64,000 bases of DNA from Undaria pinnatifida (Eukaryota; Sar; Phaeophyceae; Laminariales; Alariaceae), in the NCBI GenBank assembly GCA_012845835.1, contig JABAKD010000022.1:1367501-1431500 (forward strand), given 5' to 3'. Of the stretch, positions 21,051 to 34,900 are shown one piece after another. Under the pieces are notes generated by a model, which did no database searches, had not been told where the DNA came from, and saw nothing but the letters and a program-made list of their open reading frames with translations. Each line of letters starts with the position of its first letter. Positions within the stretch are counted from its first letter, which is position 1. A program made the position numbers and the translations under genes.

Positions 21051-21359
21051 CATATCATTTGGGTCCGACGTGGGAAAACATTGGGATCGTCGTTTTTCTG
21101 GTACCTATCGTACTACAACCAACAAAGAAGGGTCCCAAAATGTTCAACACTGCCACACTACTGCTACGCAGGGACGGACGGTACTGGGAGACGCCTCATA
21201 ATCCCGCCACCACTGCTACGTACGGCCGGTACTGGGGGATGCCTCAACGCCTCGACTACTGCTGTACAGCTGCCGTTGTTCTCACGCTCACCGCCCATCG
21301 CCATCTCCTATCCCGCGGTCACAACACAGGCTCAAACAAACTCTTGCGTCGAAAATAGC

Positions 21360-21570
21360 ACGGATCTTCACGGGACACAACCCGACCCGCGGGTCGGGTC
21401 AGGTGGTTTCCAAACCTTCGCAGGCCAAGTCGGGTCGGGTCAGCAGGTGTTCGAAATTTCACAGGTCCGGGTCGGTTTTGGTCACGAGGTTTTCAAATCT
21501 GACGGGCAGCCGGTCGGGTCGGGCCTACCAGACCCGACCATACCCGCGAAAAGGAAACCCGACCCGTAAA
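21360..21570. repeat. GGGTCGGGTC-type dispersed repeat
   Basis: Many GGGTCGGGTC and GACCCGACC words with AAACCTTCGCAGGCC-like spacers; same family as 11.52 and 25.31 kb. Confidence 0.65.
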
Positions 21571-22059
21571 AAAGCTCTGAAAAATAGCTCTCAGGGGCAA
21601 AAAAACAAACAAAATAATACACGTGACCGAGGGAAATCGTAACGCCTCCTCAGACAATGAACAATAATTATAATGCATAGGACATGATCGTACAGTGGGA
21701 ATCTTATTTAACGCATTTCCAACCAACTCCTGAAATTATCCTCGTCAAACTCCGAATGCGTTGTCCAACCTGTCGGGACTGCTGGCCCCTCGGAACGGAC
21801 CAGTGTTACCGCTCTTACCCACTCTTATCTCAGATTGGGGCTTACAGAGGCTAAAGTGCAGGCGTCACAGGGCGTGACGCAAGCCGAGTTGACTGCCAGT
21901 AACTCCGATTTCCCTTACTATACGAATTGGACGCTCTTCAATCGGATACCACGCTGTACAAAGAAAACGAGCACTGCAAAAAACAGCCTGAGAATATACC
22001 TCGAAAATAAAAAATTCGGCAGAAGCATATTTTGAAGACACTATTAATAGTGCACAACG

Positions 22060-22290
22060 CTACCTTTTCCAAAAAAGAAAAATGCAGCCTAGACCAGCTT
22101 CCCCGTTTCTTGCTAATAAGAAACCCGTGAGTGGTCGCACTCAAGTTATACCGTAGAAGACGACCCTTTTCAAACAAGAAACCCAGTGTGGGCCGGCTTT
22201 CGTGTCCCGTCCTGCCTAGAGGAAGACTCTTTTCAAACAAGAAATCCAGTGTGGGCCGGCTTTCGCGTCCCGTCCTGCCTTGTAGTGCTG
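22060..22290. repeat. ~63-bp tandem repeat
   Basis: Two good units beginning CTTTTCAAACAAGAAA and containing CAGTGTGGGCCGGCTTTCG, preceded by a diverged third. Confidence 0.8.
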
Positions 22291-22338
22291 CTGCACACGG
22301 CGGGTACCGAAGAAAGCCTCAAACGCGTGCTTGCTAGG

Positions 22339-22495
22339 GCATATACTCTGGATATACCCGGGTAGATATACCGGGGCATAATATACCCGCGTAGATACGC
22401 GGGCAGATATACCGGGGCATAATATACTCGCGTATATACCCGGGCAGATATACCGGGGCATAATATACCCGCGTAGATACCCGGGCATCACCAAT
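22339..22495. repeat. GGGTATACCC-type palindromic repeat
   Basis: Tandem units of about 44 bp made of GATATACCGGGGCATAATAT and ACCCGCGTAGATACCCGGGC. Almost every half-unit is itself a palindrome. Similar sequence lies at 37.67-37.76 kb. Confidence 0.75.
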
Positions 22496-22559
22496 ATGAC
22501 CAGGTTTCGGGCCTTGGAACACCGAGAGAATATATACCTTACCAAGCATTCCCTTGGAA

Positions 22560-22705
22560 AGCTTCAACACCTCGACTACTGCTTCACTGCTTGCTGCACA
22601 CGGCGGGTACTGAAAAAAACTCAGAACCTCGGCTATATAATCCTGTACAGCTCGACTACTGCTGCACTGCTGCTGCACACGGTGGGCACTGAAAAAAATC
22701 ATTAA
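22560..22705. repeat. ~80-bp tandem repeat just downstream of the transporter stop
   Basis: Two units carry CTCGACTACTGCT followed by TGCTGCACACGGYGGG and an A-run; related pieces lie at 21.25 and 22.28 kb. This is the expected 3'-UTR or terminator side of the transporter gene. Confidence 0.6.
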
Positions 22706-22761
22706 AAAAATATCGGCTACTCCTATCCGGCTGCTGCAGCAGCTACCTAGGGAGGCTGCAA

Positions 22762-22909
22762 TCAACTATAAAAAAGCTCGCTGATGGACAAGAACACGGT
22801 CCATAAAAGGCAGCTGAACAACACCGTCAGCAGGACAATGCCCCCCCAACGATTCCTGGCTCCGCTCGCCTGGTGGATTCGCTGCTGCGCCTGACTCACA
22901 GGTAGGTAC
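22762..22909 (-). CDS. Transporter exon 12 and stop
   Basis: The acceptor CTCTGGACAG is followed by one base that completes Arg with exon 11, then YLPVSQAQQRIHQASG, a membrane helix and SISELFYS before TGA. Confidence 0.92.
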
Positions 22910-25900
22910 CTGTCCAGAGCAACGACGGGAAAAAAAACGTTTTGCGCGTGCGTGGGGAGGGGAGCCTTAGCAAGACGTGGCCCATAGAAGGCCGGAATGT
23001 ATATCTCCAACAAACGTAATCATTCCGTTCTACGCACGGCGTCGGTTGTTCTCTCCCGGTCTCCCAGCACTCGATTTTTCGGAGTGACGCCGACTGCTCA
23101 GGTGCGCCCCAGACCAGGGTCTGCTTTCAAATGCTGCCGCGGGTAGTATACATCACAGGACACTCATACACCTTACGCCGACGGCCACGCTATTGCGTCC
23201 GCTGTCACCTGATCAACAGCAGCGGAAGCGGCTGGATTAAGCTCGTCAGCAGGGTCAGCTTCCACATGCCTGAAAAATTCCCGGCGCTGCGGACATCCAA
23301 TACGCAGGCGTTACGACGGAGGGGTGGCGAGCGAGCGTGCACGGGAACGGGGAAGGAAGAAACCACACGTGGTACAGGGCTGGTTTAATGATTTGGAGAA
23401 TACTGGACACGCCTACTCAATAACGCCGTGTTGCTCATTACGACATAAGCAAAGGACTTCTTCGGCCCACAACCACCACCACCACAACATATCAACGCCA
23501 CAACCAACACCAACACCAATATCAACAACACAACCTCCACCATCACCAACATCCCAACCAGCACGACGACCACCACCCTAACTACTCCCTACATAAACCA
23601 CCGCCACCATTTCCACCACCCCAACTGCACACCCCATCACAACCACCTACCGCCACCATCGACACAACCATCCCCAACAACTCCACCACCATCAACGCCA
23701 AGGCACCCCTCACCACCAACGCCGCTCTAACCACGATCGCCACTGCCACCGTCACCAAACACCCCCAACACCATCACCATTTCAACGACCACCACCAACA
23801 ACACCCCTCCTATCCAACCATCACCGGCGGCACCTCCACCAACACCATAACCGCCACAATTTTCACCTAAAAGCTTCGTTACTAACGTCCCAAAACGACG
23901 TGAAATGAGTTCCGACGTTATACGCCGCCGCCTGGGAAACGTTGGTCATCGTCGTCAAAATTGCGTACGTTGTCCCCTCCGCTCCGTCCGGACACATGGA
24001 GATGTACTGGAGAAAAATAAAATCAGGCCAAACCGCGCAAGTGGAGAACCAAGGGAGACGAGACAGGAATGGTGAACGAGCGCATCAGATTGAGGGCTGG
24101 ATAGGATCTAATGGGACACAAACTGTGTCGGACATCGATATCTCTATGCAGTCGGAGATGTACCATACTTGGGAAAAACAGGCGAAGGGCGCGCACGTGG
24201 ACAAATATGGGAGGCAAGACAGGAGAGATGACACGAATTTCATTGCGGAGGGCATCTGTTGTGACACAGGAACACCTTCAAAATCAAACGAAGTGCGGCT
24301 CATTGCGAACCAAGCCCGTTCAAGCACCTCGTCCCGCTCATAAAATATGGCATATTCTGCAACATCACCACCACCAACACCAACACCAAGACCAACATCA
24401 AACAACAACAGATGCCGAGGAACGCTAGGAGGGCGGAACAGAAACAAGGCTGCGCGTTACTACTGAGCGAAGATGGAAATATAACCCCTCAAAAACTGCA
24501 CCTGCATGTTTGCTGCATCTACGTGTATGGGGACACCGTACAAAGACGTGGCGTAAAATACGTTTTACAGCCGTAAAACGGTTACGTTTTGCCGTACATA
24601 AGTGGCCTCTCTACGGCGTCGGTATGTGCCGGCCGGATATTCCGGCACTGCAACGAAAACCGGCACTACTCCGCGTACCGTCACTGCTTGTTGTTGCCAT
24701 CTGTGCCAACGCTTTTACACGAATTATAGCGGGCAACCGAAACGGGCTTTGTGAAGGCAGCCCTGGCGTTTTTCTCACCATCTGGACGATGGGAAGGAAC
24801 TGGATGCTGGCGACGAAATCGGCGATGCTATCATCTCCGATCGCGAAAGCCAAGTCGCCGATGCCGAACATTTTATTGATTCTGTCAAAACAAATCGGGG
24901 ATAAAAAAAACAGGGAAGGGTAAGTTGCGAAATGCAAACGGAACAGAAGGTGTGCGGGAGGGGGTGGGGTAGCTTGAATCTCAGCAGCAGCAGCGGCAGC
25001 AGCCGCCGGCGCCGCCACAGCAGCAGTAGGCGCAGCAGCAGTAGCTGCAGTAGCAGCGGCAGTGGCAGCAGCCGCAACCGTAGCAAAACAGCAGCAGCAA
25101 CGGCATCAACATCGGCTGCAGCATCAGCAAGCATCAGTAGAAGCAACAACATGAGCAGAAACATCAACATCAACACGATTCACGCAATCGTCCTCCATGC
25201 AAACCACTCGCCCCGGCGGTTCTGCGAAAATCAGGCTGAACACCATCACTCGTCAAAAGCGAGACAAGGGCGCACGCGCGAAAAAAAACAAGAGTTGTCA
25301 CGGTTCGCGTCACTTCTCGCCGGACGGGTCGGATCCGGGCGACCCGACCTGACCCGTGAGATTAGAAAACCTTCCGGCCCGACCCTACTCGACCCGTGAG
25401 ATTCTGAACATCCCCTGACCCGACACGCCCCGCGACAGTTTGAAAACTTCCAAACCCGGGGTCGCGCCCCGTGAACACCCCTGCAAACAGCAAATAAAAA
25501 AAACCAAGCCTGCTCGCGCGTGGCGGAGTCATGCTGCGGACGTTAATGTGGAGCACACGTTGCAGAAAAGGTTCCAAAGGTTTGTATGGTGAGGTATACC
25601 TCGTACCAGGTACACTCTACGGGCCCGGTACCAAATAGTCGGCTATCTATCCATGTACCCGCTGCGGTTACCCGCAGGGTGTATACCTACTACATTGAAC
25701 ACAGCTTTTGGGAAAGGTTCGTAGAATGATCGTCGCACATGTGCCAATGGACGATGCAGCCGGCGGTACACCCTATCTCAGGCCCTTCCCTATCTAGCCG
25801 TCCCATGTTTGTGTAGCAGAGTATACAAGCTTTCCCTTCGGGACGTGGTCTCTAGCTTCAAATGCCGAGGGTGCCAACATCCCGGGGGTTTCACAAGTTA

Positions 25901-28900
25901 AAGAGGGGGTGAGGAAAAGCTCCTGTAACTAAAGAAGGGGAGAAACCACCACGCAAGTAACCCAGCAAGCAACACCGACCAGCCCAAACGAGCTTGGTCT
26001 ATAGCCTAGAGGTACCCGAGTAGCGCACTCATACTGTTGTACCAGGTAGGTGATACTCGGGTGTGTACCCGGGTATACGCAGAGTATATACCCTACTAAG
26101 CACACCCAATGAAGCCGTCATGATCGTTACCAGGCGCAATCTCTATGGGGTTGGACAACGAAATATAATAGGGCTGAAACCATCGAACGGTATATGCCAC
26201 CCAAAACCAATCGACCCGCGGACAACTCAAGTTAGAAAATGAACAAAAAAAACGACAAGAAAACATATTTCACCGTGGCTACGACGGGAGGTTTCATTCG
26301 TGGGATCATTCTTTCCATTGGGTCGGGGTCATTCTTTGCAGTGGGTCGGGGTCACTCTTGCGACTGACCCTCCTGTTCCCTCCTATTTCACGTACGGCGT
26401 TGAGCTGTGGTACTGTACTGGCTTTTAATTGCGGTACGAAACCGCCACGAAAAGGTCTTGTAGTGGTTAGCAACACCGCGCCAAACAAATCGCCCATCGC
26501 TCGGTTTTCATGTGAGGTGGCTAAAACCCAGCACTGAAATACGGGGTACCCCCCTCACAGTAACCAAGCTAATTCTTCGCCGCTTGGCTTTGGGGTGCGA
26601 AATTCGACGGTTTCAGTACTGCCGACATTACAATATGCTTTCCTACACAAACGCCCACCCAACCAAAGTTGATATCTCGCAAAACGCCCTGTTGTTGCCT
26701 ACATGCCGAGGGCGAGAGGCATCTCACGAAGTAAACTCGATCGACCCTCCCCATTTTCCCACCTGTTCTAGGCGAAGGCTTTCTCCTTCGACTACATCGC
26801 ACACAAAATACCCCCCCCCCCCCCCCCCCTTAGATTAACGCTACCACGTCACCTAGGACCCTCTACAGGAAGCAAGGCCCTCTGTCACGGATATGTGATA
26901 CCCATGGACTTGAGTGCGACTGTATTGGTAATCCCGCCGAGTGAGCAATTGATATATAGGCACCATTCGAGGTAAGGCGATGTTGCTTTTCCTCGCCCCC
27001 AAAAAAGACATTGAAAAAAAAAAAAACTTTGCTTTTGTTCGCTCTGAGAACCCCCCAAAAAACGTCCACAAGAAGAAAAAAAAAACGGTCAACAAAACAA
27101 ATAAATCGCTTTGGATCGCCCCCAACCTTTGGCTTTCGACGCACTCAAGACCGATTTTTGTCGCTTCGCCACCTCTTTTAATTGGCCCCGCTTGGCCAAT
27201 TTAGGGAGAGGGTAAAGCTACTCACAAAGTTCATCCGACGCATGCTTCGCTGAGAGGAACATGCAATGAAAAAAGAACAAAAAAAAACTTCAGCGTAGGT
27301 CAATTTCGCATCATCGGCTGATTGTCGATGACATCACCAACACGAGATGTTCTGACGACGGATCCCTGGTCCCTACACCAAAATTACCCTACCCTGACAA
27401 ATTCAGCACTCATGGTAAGGTGGAACGCAGTGAAAGGGGGGTTGGGGGGGGGTTTCCGCCATCCTCGGTCGGTGGCGTTTTTCGGTTAGAGCTAACTCGG
27501 TCCCATTAACTAAAACGAAAACTATGATGGACGGATTCGCAATCCCCATCCCAATATTACCCAGACCCGAAGCTTTCAGCACGATCGGGGGTGTTTCAGA
27601 GGGAGGGGATACATACGTACCATCCCCTATTTCTTGTGTTTTCGAAAATATCTATAGCGAACTGGCAAAAAGTGCGCAACAGACAAACGAAAAAAATGCG
27701 GCGATTCTATCTGAGCGCGAAAAACAAGTGTTGCGAAAGTGCCCAACACGCCTGCGGCGCGTGTTGCGGAAAACGGGAGTTCTAAAGATAATGTGCCCCC
27801 GCGCAACAGCGCAACAACTGTTTCATCCCTTGGTCAACGCGAAAATCTTGACCAATCACGGTAGCCCAATACCACCTCGACCACTCACACCATGGCACGA
27901 ATGCACGAACCTCAAGCTGGCCAATCGCAGCAGGACATTACAATTGCGAGGCGCACCTCAAGATAAGGAGGAAAGTGCTAAATAATGTGACGATCAAAAA
28001 AAGTTGACCACGCGCAAAAAACTCATGCGCCAGCTCGACCGATCACACCACTACCACACAAACCAATCACGACAGACCATTGTCATCACACCACCAAACA
28101 CAGCAGGCCATCATCATCACTCGGCCAATCACGCCAGTCTATAATGAGGGATACCCCAAGATTGACCGTTCACGGTTACCTAGGCCATTGCTTTTGTACA
28201 CACTGCACGCACCTCAAGATTAGCAACACCTGGAAGGCGCTGAAGAACGTGACGATCAGAGTTGTCCACACGTAAATCTTGCGCCAGCTGGAGTGGAAGA
28301 ACCAGCGTTTGTACGCCAATAGCCCCAAGCTAGCCATCAACGACCCGACTACGGCCAAGATGCCAAGCTTTATTCGGTTGCAAAAGATAAAAAAACGGGG
28401 AAAAAAAAGGTTTGGTTGTTTGTGATCACATGTGAACGCTGATATAAAAAACTAACCACCCGACAGCGGCGAAGATCCCAAGCTGTTGTCGGTTACAAGA
28501 AAAGAAAAAAAGCAGGACACCGGAAGCAAAGTACGAGTAGTATTACCAAATGCAAAATATCGGTGCAAGAAAAATTAACAGAATTGGAAAACGGGCGATC
28601 GAGTTTAAATGTTGGTGCCTGATAGAAAAGCAGGAACGGAAAAATGGGTACTGTCTGGCCAAATAAATGCAGACGTGTTACAAAAACGTACATATTTGTT
28701 TTGCTACCAACCAAAAAAAAAACCCGCAAACGAAAAAACCACTACGAGAAAACATAAAGATTGATGACCAGGCGTTCACAAAAAAAAAAAATGCAAAAAC
28801 GGGAAAGCGGTGCTGTGATTCAACACACGTGAACGTCGTCGCTCTGGTCGTATCGAGGGGAAGTTATTGAGGGTAAGTTACCGAGGGGAAGTCGGTGCTC

Positions 28901-31900
28901 CACAAACTCCAAGAGGAACGTCCAACACGTGCGGCCGTTTGGAAAAAACACTGTCGAAAAGCGCTGCTGAAGTGACGCAAGCTGTGTTGTTGCGCGGCTA
29001 GCCTCTACGCCGTAGAGAGGAGGGCAGAACAACTACATCGTACCACCACCAAACCAGGCACACGCAGGTTGTACCGTTCCGTCACAGACCCTCGCATGCA
29101 CGGGACAACAACCGGTGGCAGCGTCTGAGCGAGACGTGGCGTCGGCAGCGGAGGTGGAAGCGAGAAAGAGGCCTCGAGTGCATCGGCTGCTGCTGCTGCT
29201 GCACTTGAGGCCTCTTTCTCGATTCCACCCCCGTTGCCGACGCCACGTCTTGCGCAATTTACGCCTTTGTTGGTACCCTCAGCGCTCTCTCGATCATCAA
29301 ATACTTTGCTTCCAAAGCCACTGCCAAAAACTCCGCTGTCGAATCCGCCGCTGCCGATGCCACGTCTCGCTCAGACGCTTCAAATACCCCCAGCGTTCTC
29401 TCCGCTGCCACCCACGCCGCCAGAGCTGCGTCTCGTTCAGTCGTCGTAGCCCTTGCCTCGGATACTTCCCTAGCCGCTTCCTCCGCTGCATGCCTTGCCG
29501 TTGTGGCGGCGTCTATTTCCATCTTCAGTTCGACAATACGCTGCCGGAGCAGCTCACCCCCCCCTGGCACAGCAACATCCCTCCAGCAGCTCTGGGACAA
29601 GACCGACGCGATTATCGTGTTGGAATAAACTGCTATACGAAGTGACGCAAGCTGTGTTGTCGCGCGGCTTGCCTCCATGCCTTAGAGAGGAGGGCACAAA
29701 ACATTTATCGTACCACCACCAGCACACATACGCAGGTAGTAACGTTCCGCCTCAGATCCTCGCATACACAGAACAAGAAGAACCTGTACCAGTTCGTCAC
29801 ACGCTACGCACTCACACGAGTGAGCTGTACTTGTTGTCACAGACTCCCCTCGTCCATATTTACGGAGAGTATAATTCCATCAACGCCTGGGTCGTGTCAT
29901 TATCATCATCGGTCGCCTCCAGTAGGAAGACCACCGGCCTCGATGAGAATCGAGGCACATCAATAACGCTTCCCCAAACTCTAGGAAACCCATAACATTC
30001 GTAGACCACAATCTGAAACCGTACTGCTACAAACACTCGTTACATATGTATACCAGCATGATTACACCATGGAACCCAGAGCGTAGTGCGCCCCGCTCGG
30101 TGATTGGTCAGTCTTATCACGCCGCATACCGCATACCTTGAAGGAGCTGAAGTTCAAGCCATCCACCAGGAACGACCGCCACGCCGCGTTCGGCACCTAT
30201 GTCCACAAACACGAAAAGAAACACATATTTCTCATTTTGTATGAACATTCCTACGGCTCTGCAGTCTTACACAGACAAACGGAAAATCATACTGATGGTG
30301 TACTCAGTGTAAGTCGACGGTACCAGCATCTTAGAGCAATTTGATAAGAGTTGATGAGTAAAGAAAGGACTGAAGTCTTATCGCGATAAAAAATGAAAGC
30401 ACGCACCGTAGGGTGGAGGGGGGAGACGGACCTGTTCAGTGACCCTGGGTCTGAGTTACGTCTAGGGAGGGAGACTGAGAGAAAAAAGCGAATACATGGG
30501 GTGAGCAAAAAGAACAAGACAAAACCTGTACCTAAGGGTAAGCAATGCCCACACCATTGGGCGTCGTGGGGTTTAGCACGTCACAGTCTAGTAGCACGTA
30601 CGCCACGCCTGCACAGCAGCATCTTCCTGAAATCGTTTGCTGGGGAACAGCAAATCGCCTTCTACGCGTCCTGTACCTGCGCATAAACTAACCGCTCTGT
30701 TTTTCGTACGAAGATGTTCTGCAGCCCGAGCAACAACAACGAAAAAAATAAATAACGAAGCGTCAGTTCCGGGCCCATCCTCATCGCGTCACCGCTCGCT
30801 TCTTCTTACGTCAAGTGCGATTTTCGTCGCATTTTCGGTTGTTTCCTCTCCCCCCATCGTATGTATATCGTCGTTCGTTTCGTTACCTCCCTCCCATTAA
30901 GTCCCAAAACGGAGTGTTACAACCGGCTTGCACCTGGAACAGATTGTAGATGAAGACAACGCCCATCGGAACATAGACGGCCCTTTGCTCGAGAGCGCGG
31001 AATATCTCAGTGCACTGCCGAAACAAATAAGAAGCGGAGTTGCGTCGACATCGAACGTTGCGGAAGGGACAGTCAGGGACATAAATCAACCAATAGGCTA
31101 CCCATTCGACAGGCGAATGCGATGCGGTTTAAACCCCTGTTTATAGTTGCCCTTCCCCTCCCCCCCCCCCCCCCACCAAATTTCCAAATTGCCCGATATA
31201 TAATTTTTCGTTATCGCAGAATTTAGCTTTGTTACCGCTACCCCGGTGCGACAAAATTAGGGAAAAACAAAAAAAATATACATCTTCTAGATCCCATACG
31301 TATCTGTCGTGATGATATAACCAATCGCGCAGGATCTGTGCTGTACAGATCCAACCCGAGAAACAAGCGCTAGGCCATTCAGATCACCGCCGGCATTACC
31401 CGGCAACATGATCTACAGGCCATACAGATAATACAAACCAGAGATCTGTCTGCCCCGGCAGGCACAGATCATCTACAGATCATCAACAGGGATCGGGTCT
31501 GTCCGACGTGTAGAAAGTTGTACATTTACCACGACGAACAACCCTATGGCCTACAGTATAGGTTAAAAAGGAACGATACTATCAATACTACTCCGGAGTA
31601 TTAATAAATACTGCACCACACGTACTGAAATATGACTCGTGCTACTATAACATAAGGGCAACACTTTTAGGCAACACTTTCAGGAGAAACTACGGGGCTC
31701 CTTGACCCAACTTGGAAGGCGTGGCAAAAGAGGAGTACCATGTTTAGGCAAGACTAACCGTTTTCTGAACGACACGGGCTCCTTAACCCCTTTAGAGCCC
31801 CGGAATCCCTCCCTATACTTCAAGCAAGCAAAATTTGTCGAAAAGCCATTCTGGTTTACGAAAATACTGTCGTTTTCGTCGTTCTCTAGCTAGGCCATGG

Positions 31901-34900
31901 GACGGTTTGGCAATCGGGTTGCGCGTCCAGCATACTCAAAATCAATAACTTTTGTTGGGGGTGAGGTATCCAAGCCATTGTTTTCGCGTTGTTTCACCAA
32001 CTCACCAACCTTGCAAGGCCCAAAAAAGGGTGCACCTCTAGCGTAGCACGTGTCACTAAATGGCATGCTTATTTCGCAATATGAATTTTGGGTGTACCTA
32101 TACCGTGGGAGGGATTGTTCATCGGGTTGCACGTTCATTTTTCTCCAAGTAAGTTCTTGTGTGGGACACATATAGAGCTGTTCAAGCTACCACCCTCAGG
32201 AAAAATTGAGCCAGTGCACCTCTGCCGTACTATTAGTATTATTAGTACTATTAGCAGCATGCGCCGTGTGAGATTCCAACATCAGTAGTGGGAAATTGCA
32301 GTTTTGAAGAACCTCGTCATATCAAGACCAATTGTCGGCCAAGAAGTGCACATACCAGACATATCACATCCCTCCTGACGATCTATGTGATTATGTCTGA
32401 CGATCTATATATCAATGTCTGACGATCTATATGATCCATGTCTGGTGATCAGTATGATCTATCTCTTCCAGAGCAGACAGTCCCCGTGTCTATAGGATCT
32501 GCATGGCCTATGGATCATGTTGCAGGGAAAGAGCTGTATGCTCTAAATGATCTAACGCATGTTTCCTGGGTTGGATCTGTACAGATCCATATTCCTGTTG
32601 ATCTATATGATGTATGTCTTCCAGAGCAGACTTATGCCGTCTGTGTGACCTATATGATCTACATGATCTATAGGATCTATATAACCTATACCTGGTATGG
32701 TCTAGATCCTCGTGATCTGTGCGACGCGTGGAAAGCTGGTACACCTATCGTAGAACGCATCCGTGCGACTCGAATATACACCAGGTATATACTTGTACTA
32801 TGCGTCGTAACCCAGCAACCCAGATACTGGGGTCTGTAGGCAGGGAGGGCTCTACCCTCCTCCCTGGCACAGATTAGTTCCGTTGACTTCATCGTGCGCA
32901 AGGGCATGGGGTCGGCAGCACTTTCTTCCTTTAATCGTCAACCTTCAGTAAGGGAACGTTCCCCCGGTAAGGCCGTGGTGTGGTATACACTACACTATAC
33001 ACTATACCCCATACCCTATACACTACCAGGTACCTGGTATACGCTATAGAGGGCAACACGACCGCCTTAATGAGGGAAGCCGCCTTATTCATTCCGGGTT
33101 GTGAGTGCAATTCCCTATGACATAGTCGCGCCAAAGCGATTTTTGACCGCCTTATATCGGCATATACCACCTTACATGGGGATACCGCCTTTTTGGGGAT
33201 ACCGCCTTATTGGGGGGCGGATGCCCTACGAGTACTGCAAACGTCGGTTTGCGCTTCAAGTCAAGGCGCGGAATCTGTATCACATCCCGCAAACTCCCAT
33301 GTGGCGAAGCAATGCCGACGCGCGCTGCGACGGAGGCGGGATTTTTTCGCCGGAATATTCTCGACACGACCCTGCTTCTTAACCCCCCCCAAACGTCGGA
33401 ATTTCTAATAATGTATTGACAATAGTTTAATATGTTTCGTTCCATCCCTAGGTCATGGGATTGATTGTTCGCCACAAAAGCACTTTCATTTTCCCTTCTG
33501 AGGCAAAGTCAGTTTTTGCTTTTGCCTCAGAAGGGAAAAAATATCTGAAAAATGTCAGAAAAACATACAGCTCAAACGAGGAGCTTCACAAGAACAAAAA
33601 TGGTGCACTTCTATCCTACCATGCCTCTGCTATATATAGCTGTATCTATATACATATATTAAAATAAAAATACACTCCAGCTGTGAGATCGAAGATCTTG
33701 TCGAAGCTCGTCTTTGCAAGCTGTCTGTGATACTCCGATCGCGCGTAGTACTATGTGTGTGTCATCATCAAGGATATAGGTCGGCGACTCCCCTTGGCAC
33801 TACAGTGTAGCTTGTACCAGGGTCAACAGGGTGATGTTAGTCAGTCTGTGCGCGGAAACTACATATGGGGGGTTGCTTATTATTATTAAATATTGCAAAC
33901 GAGGGACGCGATACAATTAATAGGGTGTTTACGACTTCCAAATTCGTTCCGGTTCTGGAAAAGTGCAGAAATAGTATTGAAGCCAGCGAATGTCACAACT
34001 CAACGCCATCTAACCCACGAAAAAACAAAGTTGGAAAAAAGACAAGAGTGGTAGGAAAACGTATATCTTAACCTAATATTTTTCCAACCGACGAAAAAAA
34101 AAAAAAAAAAAAAAAGGTAGGAAAAAAGAAAAAAAAAAAGGTAGGAAAACGTATTTCTTCGTATCCTATTTTTTCCTTCAACTCACAAAAAATAAGGTAG
34201 GAAAAAAGAAAAAAAAAAGAAGGTAAGAAAACGTATTTCTTCGTATCCTATTTTTTTCTTCAACTCACAAAAAATAAGGTTGGAAAAAAGGAAAACATTG
34301 TAGCAAAACGTGCCTCTTATTGTCCCGCTTTTTTCATTTTTTTTCTTTTTTTTTCTTTGTTGGTTGAGTTGGCCATGGATGGTGACGTTCGATGGTTTCA
34401 ATACTATTACTATATGCTTCCCTAGCCGACTCCAACCCATATGGTTTCAATACTATTAATATATGCTTCCCTAGCCGACTCCAACCCAAGCAAAGTCGCT
34501 ACGAGTACAATACATTCGCAAACACGCTACTCGCCGACTCCTGCGTCAAGTTGTGCTCAACTACATGTCAAAACACAGAATCTTGAAGTAGCACATGCCA
34601 CTAACTGATAAGGCAAGCAACGCGGCAAGCAACGCGGCAAGCAACGCGGTATATGTAGGGGTGCTTGTTGTAACTATTTGATTTTGGAAAAGAGGAACGT
34701 GACAACAAGAAATTACACCTATTATTACTGCTTGTTTTTGCTTTAGGCGTCGAAATTGTAGCCGCAAAACACCCATCCCTCGGATCGACACATTCACAAC
34801 CCTCTTCATACCAATTTAAATACTTCAACAAAAAATTCAAGGCATTCAGCATTTTCCGTGATCCAAGCAGACGATAAAGCAGACGATAAAGCAGACGATA

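Larger units (their letters stand above)
16672..22761. other. Intergenic region between the convergent coiled-coil and transporter genes
   Basis: About 6 kb of mostly mobile and repetitive DNA: SINE-2 (16.85), MITE-1 hairpin and fragment (17.26-17.65), a long-TIR MITE (18.83-19.45), an unassigned minus-strand ORF (19.65-19.97), a 12-bp repeat (20.29-20.45), GATC-rich sequence (20.7-21.05), GGGTCGGGTC repeat (21.36-21.57) and repeats near the transporter stop (22.06-22.70). Nothing recognisable was seen at 17.7-18.8 kb. Confidence 0.6.
24882..28212. other. Transporter intron 8
   Basis: 3.3 kb: a CAG-rich tract (24.95-25.18), GGGTCGGGTC repeat (25.31-25.48), a stretch rich in GGTATACC- and GGTACC-like palindromes (25.59-26.11), a MITE-1 copy (26.30-26.57), a 20-bp C run (near 26811-26830), purine tracts near 27.0 kb and decayed copies of exon 8 near its 5' end (27.95-28.04). 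No other exon is seen. Confidence 0.6.

Noticed and set aside
30887-30933. Extension of transporter exon 6 to a later donor (GAG|GTAACG)
   Set aside because: The longer exon ends in phase 2, while exon 7 starts in phase 0; the earlier CAG|GTGCAA donor gives the family-typical NLFQVPNAAW junction.
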